Shown piece after piece: positions 1-7,128 of a stretch of 64,000 nt of DNA. This DNA comes from Acidiphilium acidophilum (lineage in GTDB: Bacteria > Pseudomonadota > Alphaproteobacteria > Acetobacterales > Acetobacteraceae): the NCBI RefSeq assembly GCF_033842475.1, contig NZ_JAWXYB010000001.1, forward strand, positions 1 to 64,000. Reading direction: 5' to 3'. The notes under the pieces were generated by a model. The model worked only from the letters and a program-made list of their open reading frames with translations. It had not been told where the DNA came from and ran no database searches. The translations under genes were made by a program, and so were the position numbers. Each line of letters begins with the position of its first letter. Within the stretch, counting starts at the first letter, position 1.

Positions 1-462
1 CGATGACCTCGACGGGGTGGGGTAGGGGTTGTGGATAGGGTCATCCTGCCGGCCGCGCTGATCCTGACGATCCTGGTCGGCGGCATGGGATGCGCGAAGG
101 CGGCGACGGTTGTGACGGTTTCGGGGCGGGCGACCGAACTTGTCCGTCCGGACCGGATGATGGCGACCCTCACCGCTCAGGCTGACAAGAGCACGGCTGC
201 GGCGGTGCAGGCGGATATCAATGCGAAGATGGGCAAGGCCATGGCGCTGGTCCGGGCGTGCCTGGGGTAAAGGCCCGGACGGCGGATTATCATGTCACGC
301 GTCAAGTGGCTGTATGCGGTGGTGCCGGTAGGTTGGACAGGTTCCGGGGGAGAATAAGCTAAAGCTGGTTTCCCGGTTTGTGGTGAACATGATCCCCGGA
401 AACAAATTCAGAATCAATCCTTCGGTTGCTGTGGCGCTGTGAAGCTTGTGGGCAGCCGCCGA

Positions 463-515
463 CCTGTGGGCAAGGCGGGGAAAACACCCTTCGTTTTCCC
501 CGGCTTGTCCACAGG
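463..515. repeat. Long hairpin inside the IS3 element, followed by a second small hairpin
   Basis: Arms 463-485 and 493-515 pair over 23 bp with two mismatches around a 7-base loop. A second stem (517-523 with 528-534, loop TCTT) follows at once. The structure lies beyond the 3' end of orfB on the minus strand, so it could act as a terminator for transposase transcription or block read-through. Three 9-mers close to DnaA boxes lie in or next to it (complement of 465-473, 505-513, 557-565). Confidence 0.6.
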
Positions 516-592
516 GGACCGCGTCTTCGCGGTCAGGCGGGGATCGGCGCAGCCGACTGTCCACAAATTCACAGCGTCTCGCCTCCATCGGG

Positions 593-1426
593 TTACGCCG
601 CCTTCGCCGTCGCCGCAGCGGTCGACCCGAAATACGCCTCGTCCGGCGTCTGCCAGTTCAACGCCTGGTGCGGTCGTCGCCGGTTATACCAGTCGAAGAA
701 TTCGCTCAGGCTGCGCTTTTGTTCAATGCCGGTCGCAGCCGGACGCAGGTAGACCCACTCATGCTTTACCGTCCACCAGAGCCGCTCGACGAAGATATTG
801 TCGTGACAGCGCCCGCGCCCGTCCATGCTGATCTGCACGCCGTGCTCGCGCAGCACCTTGGTGAACTCCTCGCTGGTGAACTGCGATCCCTGGTCGGAGT
901 TGAAAATCTCTGGCCTGCTGAACCGCGCCAGCGCCTCACGCAGCGCCTCGATGCAGAACCCCACCGTGAGCGTATTGGACAACCGCCATGCCAGAACCCT
1001 CCGGGTCGACCAGTCCAAGATCACGACCAGGTACAGAAACCCCTGACGCATTGGGATGTAGGTGATGTCGGTTGACCAGACCTGATTGGGCCGGTCGATC
1101 ACCTTGTCGCGCAGCAGATAGGGGTAGATCTTGTGCTCGTGGTTGGGCTTGCTTGTGTCGGGCTTTGGCCGGACCGCGCAGAGGCCGAGTTTTTTCATCA
1201 AGCGCCGGATCCGCCGGCGACCGACCGAAATTCCCTCTCGCCCCAACGCTACCTGCAACCGGCGGCTGCCGTAGACCGGATGATCGGTGAAAATCCGGTC
1301 AAGACGGGCCAGCAGATCGAGTTCTTCCGCCGACTCCGCCTGCGGACGATGATAAAAACTGCTGCGCGCAACACCCAGAAGGGCGCATTGCCGGTTGATG
1401 GACAGCTCCGCATTCGGCGCGATCAT
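593..1426 (-). CDS. IS3-family transposase OrfB (DDE integrase core)
   Basis: The 277-residue protein has an N-terminal HTH_21-like segment (LLGVARSSFYHRP) and an rve integrase core. DDE residues lie in WSTDITYIP, FNSDQGSQF and NIFVERLWW, and the C-terminus has the usual YNRRRPHQAL motif. Its ATG overlaps the stop of orfA (ATGA), so expression by translational coupling or frameshifting with OrfA is likely. The length is normal for the family and the frame is intact, so this copy could be active. Confidence 0.95.
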   Translation of the reverse strand: MIAPNAELSINRQCALLGVARSSFYHRPQAESAEELDLLARLDRIFTDHPVYGSRRLQVALGREGISVGRRRIRRLMKKLGLCAVRPKPDTSKPNHEHKIYPYLLRDKVIDRPNQVWSTDITYIPMRQGFLYLVVILDWSTRRVLAWRLSNTLTVGFCIEALREALARFSRPEIFNSDQGSQFTSEEFTKVLREHGVQISMDGRGRCHDNIFVERLWWTVKHEWVYLRPAATGIEQKRSLSEFFDWYNRRRPHQALNWQTPDEAYFGSTAAATAKAA

Positions 1427-1734
1427 CGCCCGCCTCTCAGCAGTCGGGAGATGGCGGGCTGCCCGGCAAGAAAATCCCGTTCAACCTGCAACTGGCCGAT
1501 CTTGCGGTGCAGATCATCGATCATCTTCTGTGCGTCCTCGGCAACGGCCGCCTTGTTGCCGCGCTCGAATAATTCCCCTGCGCGCTTCACCAACTCCTGC
1601 TTCCACGCGCTGATCATCGTCGCATGAACCCCAAATTCAGCCGACAACTCCGCCAGGGTCTTCTCCCCCGACAGCGCCGCCATCGCCACACGAGCTTTGA
1701 ATTCCGCCCCGTGCTGCTTCCTCTTTACACCCAT
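1423..1734 (-). CDS. IS3-family OrfA, DNA-binding subunit
   Basis: A 103-residue protein with a helix-turn-helix (KTLAELSAEFGVHATMISAWK) and a C-terminal leucine-heptad region, typical of OrfA proteins that bind the IS ends. It overlaps orfB by four bases, and the start codon lies about 50 bp inside the right inverted repeat. Confidence 0.92.
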   Translation of the reverse strand: MGVKRKQHGAEFKARVAMAALSGEKTLAELSAEFGVHATMISAWKQELVKRAGELFERGNKAAVAEDAQKMIDDLHRKIGQLQVERDFLAGQPAISRLLRGGR

Positions 1735-2312
1735 CTCTGGCTCCTCTCTCGACCGGCCAGCCTTAGCTTAAACAACTGTCCAAAAAACCGGAGCCGCCGC
1801 AGTAACCAAGCGGACCCGGGTGGTCTCCTGGTCGGGGCGCCAGGATCTGACGGTCATGATCCCGCTGGCGGCAGGGCCGGTTCCCCCGTCGTTCGGCAGG
1901 CTTCTATCCCGGCTGCAATCGGCCGGCCTCGATATTGAGACCATGCGGGGTGAGGTTTCACCCCGCGTGAAGGAGCGGATGCGCCTGGTGGCCTTGCGTG
2001 CCGCCCTCACGCGTGCCGAGGTCCGCTTGCATAGTCTGTCCGTGGGGCTTCATGAGCCTGTGGTCGGCATCAAATCGGCCGAGACCGCGATTGTGATGCC
2101 GCCGCCCCCGTTTCGGCCGGGCAGTCCGGTGATGCTGGCGGCGATGGCGAGACCGGTTCAGGTGGCGCCGGCGCGTTCGAAGATCAGCGCGACGGTGACC
2201 ATGACGGCAGATCTCCGGTTTGGCCCCACCGCGGGCCGGTTCTGGGAGCATTTCGGTCGCAAGCCGGCCCCGGGCTGAGCGGATTCCAATTGCATCGCCG
2301 GACCTGCCCGAT

Positions 2313-2335
2313 CTATATAGGAACCTATATAGGTT
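2313..2335. promoter_or_regulatory. Tandem palindromic operator upstream of a ribbon-helix-helix-like gene
   Basis: CTATATAGG occurs at 2313-2321 and 2325-2333, spaced 12 bp. The second copy lies inside a perfect 14-bp palindrome (2322-2335, AACCTATATAGGTT). The repeat sits directly before the gene starting at 2348, as expected for autoregulation by a small RHH-type protein. The regulator assignment is inference. Confidence 0.55.
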
Positions 2336-2347
2336 ATGGGGGTCGAT

Positions 2348-2644
2348 ATGAGTGCATCTGCCCGATTGCTGGTTCTGATGACGCCGGAGGAGCGGGCGGC
2401 GATCGACGCGAAGGCGCGCGCGGCCGGGATGTCCGCCGGCGAGCTGATGCGTCGTGGTGCCGCGGCTTATGAGATCGGTTCTGAGGCTGAAGCTGCCGAA
2501 TTGCGGGTTCTGCTCGACCTGTTCGAGGACACGCATCCCGCCGCCCTGAGCCGGATCGACGCCGCGATTGCCGAGACCGCGCGGCACCTTTCCCATTTAC
2601 GTTCCTCTCCACCGAAAGCCCCGCGATCGGCGTCTCGTCCGTGA
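2348..2644 (+). CDS. Small ribbon-helix-helix-like DNA-binding protein
   Basis: A 98-residue protein. Its N-terminal segment (ARLLVLMTPEERAAIDAKARAAG, then a short helix with SAGELMRRGA) resembles CopG/MobC-type RHH folds. The rest is a helical, acidic tail. The start at 2348 is preferred over the ATG at 2336 because GGGGG (2338-2342) lies five bases before it and the upstream ATG abuts the palindromic operator. The stop overlaps the next gene, so the two are probably co-translated. A role in plasmid maintenance or relaxosome function is possible, but no partner is visible. Confidence 0.6.
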   Translation: MSASARLLVLMTPEERAAIDAKARAAGMSAGELMRRGAAAYEIGSEAEAAELRVLLDLFEDTHPAALSRIDAAIAETARHLSHLRSSPPKAPRSASRP

Positions 2645-2856
2645 GTCTTTACGGGGAGGCGATCGCTGCGATGCGGCGGATCGTTCTGCTTGATGACCGG
2701 GTGACCCAGTTAACGGAACAGAATCGCGACCTGACCGTGGTGGTGCAGGACCTCCGCGATCGGGTCAGCAGGCTCGAAGGGATGATTGCGGGAATGACGG
2801 TCAGCCCCGTTTCGAACCGGTCGCGCCGGTTACCGCCGCGGGGAAAGACCGACTGA
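2641..2856 (+). CDS. Small coiled-coil protein
   Basis: A 71-residue protein with a GTG start that overlaps the stop of the preceding gene. Residues 15-50 form a predicted coiled coil (VTQLTEQNRDLTVVVQDLRD), followed by a basic tail. Such short proteins often oligomerise or partner with the upstream gene product. No family was recognised. Confidence 0.55.
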   Translation: MSLYGEAIAAMRRIVLLDDRVTQLTEQNRDLTVVVQDLRDRVSRLEGMIAGMTVSPVSNRSRRLPPRGKTD

Positions 2857-2913
2857 TACGGTGTGTCTCGACGGTGGTTGAGGCTCTTCAGGGTCGGTCA
2901 TCCAGAAAGCGGA

Positions 2914-3672
2914 TTACGGTGGACGTCGATCCAGCAGCGGCAGCATGGGCGTGACGCCGGCGGTTGCTGTGGGATTTCTGGACCGCCCCGGCCGGGGGAT
3001 GGCGGGGCCGTCGAACAGGACGCCCTGTCGTTCGGCCTGATCGATCTGCCGGCAGGCGAGATCGAACCATTTGGGATCGATCTCGATCCCGATGAAACGC
3101 CGTCCGAGGCGCATGGCGGCGACGCCGGTGGTTCCTGATCCCATGAAGGGATCCAGAATGGTTTCGCCCGGATCGCTGGTCCATTCGACCAGCCAGTCGA
3201 AATGTTTCAGCGCGCGGGAGCAGGGGTGGCCGTTGGTCCTTGCGTCGGTCGGCTGGGCGGCCGGTGCGCGGCTGGGGATAAGGTTGCGGCCGCGACCAGG
3301 GCGGATTGGATCGCCGAACCAATAGGCGATTTCGTCGCGGCCGAGTTTGCGCCCGACGAACGCCGGGATGGTGTAGGGCAGGTGGATCAGGCGGAAGAAG
3401 GGCAGGGCGGTCGGCACCGGCGCAAGGAACCGTGGGTCGCTGTCCCCGCGCAGCACCACGACCAGGCGGGTGGGGATACGCATGACCCGCATGGTTTCCT
3501 GCCAGAGCCGTGGCGGATCTTCGCTGCCGGCGATGAGACCTGTGGGGCAGTTCGGCCAGACAGGATCGGACAGGATGGTATCGACGGCCCCGATCTGGGT
3601 CAGAACATCGAGCGCGTTGCCGCGATAGAGGCTGGCGCGGCCGATATCGACGCGCTCGATTGGATCGGACAT
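2914..3672 (-). CDS. DNA methyltransferase (N4/N6 amino class)
   Basis: A 252-residue protein with a catalytic motif IV variant (SDPVWPN, residues 35-41) in the N-terminal part and the AdoMet-binding motif I DPFMGSGTTG near residue 170, so the motifs run catalytic-first as in beta-class enzymes. The following MRLGRRFIGIEIDPKWF segment also fits the AdoMet site. No restriction endonuclease adjoins it, so it is probably an orphan modification enzyme that protects the plasmid or marks its DNA. The usual DPPY is replaced by DPVW. It lies 9 bp downstream of the lipoprotein gene on the same strand. Confidence 0.88.
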   Translation of the reverse strand: MSDPIERVDIGRASLYRGNALDVLTQIGAVDTILSDPVWPNCPTGLIAGSEDPPRLWQETMRVMRIPTRLVVVLRGDSDPRFLAPVPTALPFFRLIHLPYTIPAFVGRKLGRDEIAYWFGDPIRPGRGRNLIPSRAPAAQPTDARTNGHPCSRALKHFDWLVEWTSDPGETILDPFMGSGTTGVAAMRLGRRFIGIEIDPKWFDLACRQIDQAERQGVLFDGPAIPRPGRSRNPTATAGVTPMLPLLDRRPP

Positions 3673-3681
3673 TGCGACGGC

Positions 3682-3981
3682 TCAGAACGTGGCGCTGAAG
3701 GCAGAGGATTTTGCGCCGGTAGCCCAGGGAGCGGCTTCGTAATCCGGACGGGTGAGGGTGACGCTGGGATCGTTTGGTTTGACGATGGTTTGCCAGCGAT
3801 TGAGGACTGGGGGCTCCCAGGTGGCGTGGGTACTGCCATAAGGGGCGTAGGGGTTGAAAGAGGGATCGGCGACGGGTCGCGCGGGCGGGGCGTGGTAATC
3901 TGCTTCGGTTTTGAGGTTACCTGAGGCGCAGCCGGCGAGGGCGGTGCAGGACAGGATGACGGCAAGGATGGGTAGACGCAT
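3682..3981 (-). CDS. Small lipoprotein of the transfer region, unknown function
   Basis: A 99-residue protein with a signal sequence and the lipobox LAGC (Cys near residue 18), so it is probably attached to the outer or inner membrane. The mature part is proline and tyrosine rich (DPSFNPYAPYGS) with no recognised domain. The GAAGGAG ribosome-binding site is part of a 16-bp palindrome (3988-4003). A terminator separates it from the dotA operon, so it has its own promoter or depends on read-through. Confidence 0.65.
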   Translation of the reverse strand: MRLPILAVILSCTALAGCASGNLKTEADYHAPPARPVADPSFNPYAPYGSTHATWEPPVLNRWQTIVKPNDPSVTLTRPDYEAAPWATGAKSSAFSATF

Positions 3982-3987
3982 GGGTGA

Positions 3988-4003
3988 TCTCCTTCGAAGG
4001 AGA
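3988..4003. repeat. Perfect 16-bp palindrome containing a ribosome-binding site
   Basis: TCTCCTTCGAAGGAGA is fully self-complementary. It supplies GAAGGAG to the lipoprotein gene on the minus strand and the same motif to an ATG at 4009 on the plus strand. It may be folded in the mRNA or be a protein site. The plus-strand reading frame is not supported as a gene. Confidence 0.45.
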
Positions 4004-4081
4004 CCACCATGGCGGGTGCTATCGCCACTGCACGCATAATTTTTTTGGGTGGAGGAGGGCTGGTTTTCCGGGGCTGGAACG

Positions 4082-4108
4082 AAAAAGGAGCGCCGTTGGC
4101 GCTCCTTT
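4082..4108 (-). terminator. Rho-independent terminator of the dotA operon
   Basis: An 11-bp perfect stem (4084-4094 with 4098-4108) with a GTT loop is followed on the minus strand by a short T run. It lies about 20 bp past the stop of the gene at 4129-4587, the last gene of the operon. Confidence 0.8.
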
Positions 4109-4128
4109 CGGTGGTGGTCAGAGGGACC

Positions 4129-4587
4129 TTACCAGTAGCCGGGAACGTCGTAGGGGTCGCCGCGCTTGATGCCGAGCAGACGGCGATAATGCCGGTAGGC
4201 TTTCAGGAACTTGCCGATTGTCTCGACCCACTGAAGCCCATGTTGTTCCGAGCGTTGCAGTTTGAACTCGGTTTCGTGAAGTTTGATCCGTTCATCCATC
4301 AGATCGAGCTTCAGTTTCTCGATTTCGACACTCTTCCTCGAGACAACGGCATCCTTCTGCAAAAGTTGCCATTTTAGATTGGCATTCTCTTTGCTCTGCC
4401 GATTAAAGTCTTCAACCAGGGCATTATGCTGGTTGATCAGGTCGTAGAAGCTAGCAGGGTCGACCTGAGGCGGAGCGTTCTGATTCCTGTTTCTCCAGGC
4501 AATCATCTCGTCGAGCCGACGCTGCGCTTGTTCAGACGCAAGGATTCCGTTGATGCTGCCCAGCTGCATAGCCATGTAATCACTCAT
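4129..4587 (-). CDS. Coiled-coil protein at the end of the dotA operon
   Basis: A 152-residue protein starting MSDYMAMQLGSI. The ATG at 4587 is chosen because AAAGGAG lies eight bases upstream. Residues 55-115 are strongly heptad-like (NLKWQLLQKDAVVSRKSVEI and onwards), so it is probably a helical cytoplasmic protein. It follows dotA by 14 bp. No homologue was recognised, and a role in the transfer apparatus is inferred only from position. Confidence 0.6.
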   Translation of the reverse strand: MSDYMAMQLGSINGILASEQAQRRLDEMIAWRNRNQNAPPQVDPASFYDLINQHNALVEDFNRQSKENANLKWQLLQKDAVVSRKSVEIEKLKLDLMDERIKLHETEFKLQRSEQHGLQWVETIGKFLKAYRHYRRLLGIKRGDPYDVPGYW

Positions 4588-4601
4588 AGCAGGCACTCCT
4601 T

Positions 4602-7079
4602 TCACTCTGCCGGCGGAATGACCTCGGTGGTCGCCGCCAGTGTGGAATCAACCTCGGCAGCAGCGCCGCCGCCTCCTGATCCACCAGGACTTGATTTATT
4701 ATATGGCAGATACCCGCCCGGTGTCATCCCGTTATTTCCGGAGCCGCCATAACCCGTGGCAAGATTGGCAATCTGGTATGGTGCCTTCCCGGAAACCCAG
4801 CGGGCGGCACCCTCAGCCCCGCCATAAGTCGCCTCGCGAGCGAATTGCATGCCATCCACTCGATCTGCCGGTTCGAGGTTGCCCCACCGCATGATGTTGG
4901 TGACCATCGAGATCATTCTGAAGGACAGGATCGCCAGCGTGGTGAGCATGATCACCATCACCGAGACCATGATCATGAGCCCGAAGAAATTGGTCACCAC
5001 GTTTCCCTGATTGAACACAAAATCCGCGGCCAGCGTGAACAGGTTGAAGATCAACCACGACCCGGCGGTGAAGATGAAATAGCTGAGCATCAAGCCGAAC
5101 AACATCACGACGGGCCGAAGCAGGATGTTCAGGAGCATCTTGTAGCCGTAGCTAGCATTGGCCCCGTGGAAACCATCGCCGCGATACGTCATATGAGCCA
5201 GTAGAAAGACCGGGACTGCGATGACGCCTTCGCAGACCAGGATCAACCAGTTGATCACCTGGGCGATCCAGAGGGCGAGCGGGATCATCGGGATCACATA
5301 GGCGAGCATAAGCCCCTGAAAAATCAATCCAATGCACACAAAATAGATGAAGTTGATCAAGCGGCTTAATACACCGCTGGCAGCCATCGCGGCCGTCGCA
5401 ACCGCACCGACCTCGTCGCCGACAAGCGCTTGCCCCCCGACCGCGGCAACCGTTCCGAGTTTGGTATTCAGCAGAGCGGAAAGCCCGATCGCGGAGATAC
5501 CGGCCTCGACCATGTGCTGGCCGAGATTGATCATCGGCACGAAGGGATCGGACCATTCACCGTTGGTCGGCAGCACGGCGGTTGCCACGAAGTTCAACAG
5601 CCGACGGTTGATGCCGATGGCATCGAAGACGGTGTTGATGATCCCGAGCCCGCTCGATGAGGGGCGATTGCTGATCAGGGCGGTCGGGGGGGTAGCACCG
5701 GCGTCCACATTGGTATCGATCTGAATCTCGTTCAGGAAGCTGGTCACCGGCGGCATGTATTGGGCGAGATCGGATTTGAGATCGGCGGGGAGTCCGCTCC
5801 AGCTGGGTGCCGCGACACTGGCGGTATTGTCGAGAATGCTGAGGTTGCGGCCGTTCATCGCGGCGATCTGGATGAAATACGCGCCGGCGCCACTCCATCC
5901 CAGCGCCTTCATCTGATTGAGGTTCTCCTTCTGGATCGTGCTCTGTCCCTCCTCCTTCACGACGCTGGACGCGGCCTTGGTGAGAACGCTCGAATAGTCT
6001 GACGTTGCGGTGGTCATGACGTTCATCAGACCGGTGAGGAGCTGGGGATTATCCGACTGGAAATAATTGGCGATGATCGTCGAAACCTGGGGCTCGATGT
6101 CGCCGTAGTATACCTTGTCGAGGGCCGCTTCCTGATCGGTCGCGATATTTTCCGTGGCATTCAGTGCTGATCCGCTGGTGGGTGCAGGGGTGCGCAGGGT
6201 GATTTCGCCGCAGACGGGCGTTCCCCCGCTATCGCCACTGGTGGCGGAGAAGGGATAGATCAGCGTGCCTCCGGTGCCCACCGCCGGGTTCACGAAGGCG
6301 TTGAGTTCAGGTCCGATGTAGGGGATTTTGCTGATCGCACTGCCGATGCTCGATGGGATACCCCATTCGCTGCCGTAGGAGCTTTGCCGGAAGATCGGCG
6401 CGGGTTCCGGTACGATCAGTGTCCGCGTGTTCGAGCCGGAGACATCGTTGATGAGATCCCGACACGCCTCGTCCTCCACCATGCCGGCGACGATACGCTG
6501 CGCGTTCGGAACTTGCGGGGTGGCGATCGGCAGGGCACCCGGACCGAGGGCGGTCAGCCCGGCATCATAGACCAGATCGGCAATACCGACGCCCCACTGG
6601 GCGATCTGCACGACGGCCGCCTGGCCGACATTGAACCCGCCGGCCACCGGGATGATGAGGATCGCGGCCATGGCGATCCGGGGTGCGACCCATGAGCTGG
6701 TCCGTTCGGAGAGCACTTCACCGGTTTCGGCACCGCGATGGATCTCCATCAAGGTCGCGTAGGCGAACCAGGCAGCCGCAATGAGACCGACGATGCCGTT
6801 GAACAAGCCCATCATGGTCCCGATGACCGTCTGCTCGTTGCCGATCCCGGTTCCGGCAGTGGGTGTGCCGGTCTGTTGGCCGGTCAGGTTGATCGGGAAC
6901 AAATCGTTGATCACCCCGCCGGCCCAATCGTTTGGCGCGTTCAGTTGCTGCCATGTGACCTGAGTGCCGGTCTGGGTGGACCCCGCGCCGGTCGCGGCGA
7001 AGGCGGGCAAGACGACCGTTCCTGTGAGGATGAACGAGATCAGGATCAACCTCGCAAGTCGCGCAATTTTTCCTATCAT
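4602..7079 (-). CDS. dotA: DotA/TraY-type integral membrane protein of the type IVB secretion system
   Basis: An 825-residue polytopic protein. It has a signal peptide (LILISFILTGTVVLPAFAA), an early membrane pair around GLFNGIVGLIAAAWF, a large periplasmic domain (about residues 180-560) and a C-terminal cluster of membrane helices (VLSRLINFIYFVCIGLIFQG onwards), as in DotA of Legionella and TraY of IncI plasmids. The ATG at 7079 is chosen because it places the signal peptide at the N-terminus. The reading frame extends further upstream, but those residues are proline/arginine rich and unlike DotA. The gene lies 50 bp downstream of the Toprim gene. Confidence 0.85.
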   Translation of the reverse strand: MIGKIARLARLILISFILTGTVVLPAFAATGAGSTQTGTQVTWQQLNAPNDWAGGVINDLFPINLTGQQTGTPTAGTGIGNEQTVIGTMMGLFNGIVGLIAAAWFAYATLMEIHRGAETGEVLSERTSSWVAPRIAMAAILIIPVAGGFNVGQAAVVQIAQWGVGIADLVYDAGLTALGPGALPIATPQVPNAQRIVAGMVEDEACRDLINDVSGSNTRTLIVPEPAPIFRQSSYGSEWGIPSSIGSAISKIPYIGPELNAFVNPAVGTGGTLIYPFSATSGDSGGTPVCGEITLRTPAPTSGSALNATENIATDQEAALDKVYYGDIEPQVSTIIANYFQSDNPQLLTGLMNVMTTATSDYSSVLTKAASSVVKEEGQSTIQKENLNQMKALGWSGAGAYFIQIAAMNGRNLSILDNTASVAAPSWSGLPADLKSDLAQYMPPVTSFLNEIQIDTNVDAGATPPTALISNRPSSSGLGIINTVFDAIGINRRLLNFVATAVLPTNGEWSDPFVPMINLGQHMVEAGISAIGLSALLNTKLGTVAAVGGQALVGDEVGAVATAAMAASGVLSRLINFIYFVCIGLIFQGLMLAYVIPMIPLALWIAQVINWLILVCEGVIAVPVFLLAHMTYRGDGFHGANASYGYKMLLNILLRPVVMLFGLMLSYFIFTAGSWLIFNLFTLAADFVFNQGNVVTNFFGLMIMVSVMVIMLTTLAILSFRMISMVTNIMRWGNLEPADRVDGMQFAREATYGGAEGAARWVSGKAPYQIANLATGYGGSGNNGMTPGGYLPYNKSSPGGSGGGGAAAEVDSTLAATTEVIPPAE

Positions 7080-7128
7080 GGTGGTCTCTCTGTGCGGGGT
7101 CCGGGAATAACGAAGCGGGTGAGGCGGA

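Larger units (their letters stand above)
329..1787 (-). mobile_element. IS3-family insertion sequence, 1459 bp, CCGG target duplication
   Basis: It contains overlapping orfA and orfB on the minus strand. Imperfect terminal inverted repeats share TTGGACAG (333-340 and the complement of 1776-1783), followed in each end by a TAAGCTAA-GCTGG-like block. CCGG flanks it at 325-328 and 1788-1791, and excision restores the host reading frame. The exact outer bases are inferred from that duplication. About 260 bp of non-coding sequence with strong hairpins lies downstream of orfB, which is long for this family. Confidence 0.85.
31..2278 (+). pseudogene. SIMPL-domain (DUF541) periplasmic protein, frameshifted and split by an IS3-family element
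   Basis: The first 79 codons (GTG start at 31) encode a signal peptide ending near AKA and the start of a SIMPL domain (VVTVSGRATELVRPDR). That frame closes at 270, but the domain continues in another frame from about 260 (GVPGVKARTADYHVTRQ), so a single-base indel lies near 255-262. The second frame runs into the IS at 329. Removing 329-1787 plus one CCGG copy joins it in frame to AAAVTKRTRVVSWSGRQ and the C-terminal half that ends at 2278. SIMPL proteins are exported proteins of poorly known function. The gene is broken twice and is probably inactive. Confidence 0.75.

Noticed and set aside
2641-3672. Restriction-modification system around the methyltransferase
   Set aside because: No endonuclease or specificity gene is adjacent; the neighbours are a small coiled-coil protein and a lipoprotein.
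4009-4377. Plus-strand ORF with an excellent ribosome-binding site
   Set aside because: It runs through the terminator of the dotA operon and then antisense to the coiled-coil gene. The protein has no recognisable character, and the site is part of a palindrome serving the lipoprotein gene.
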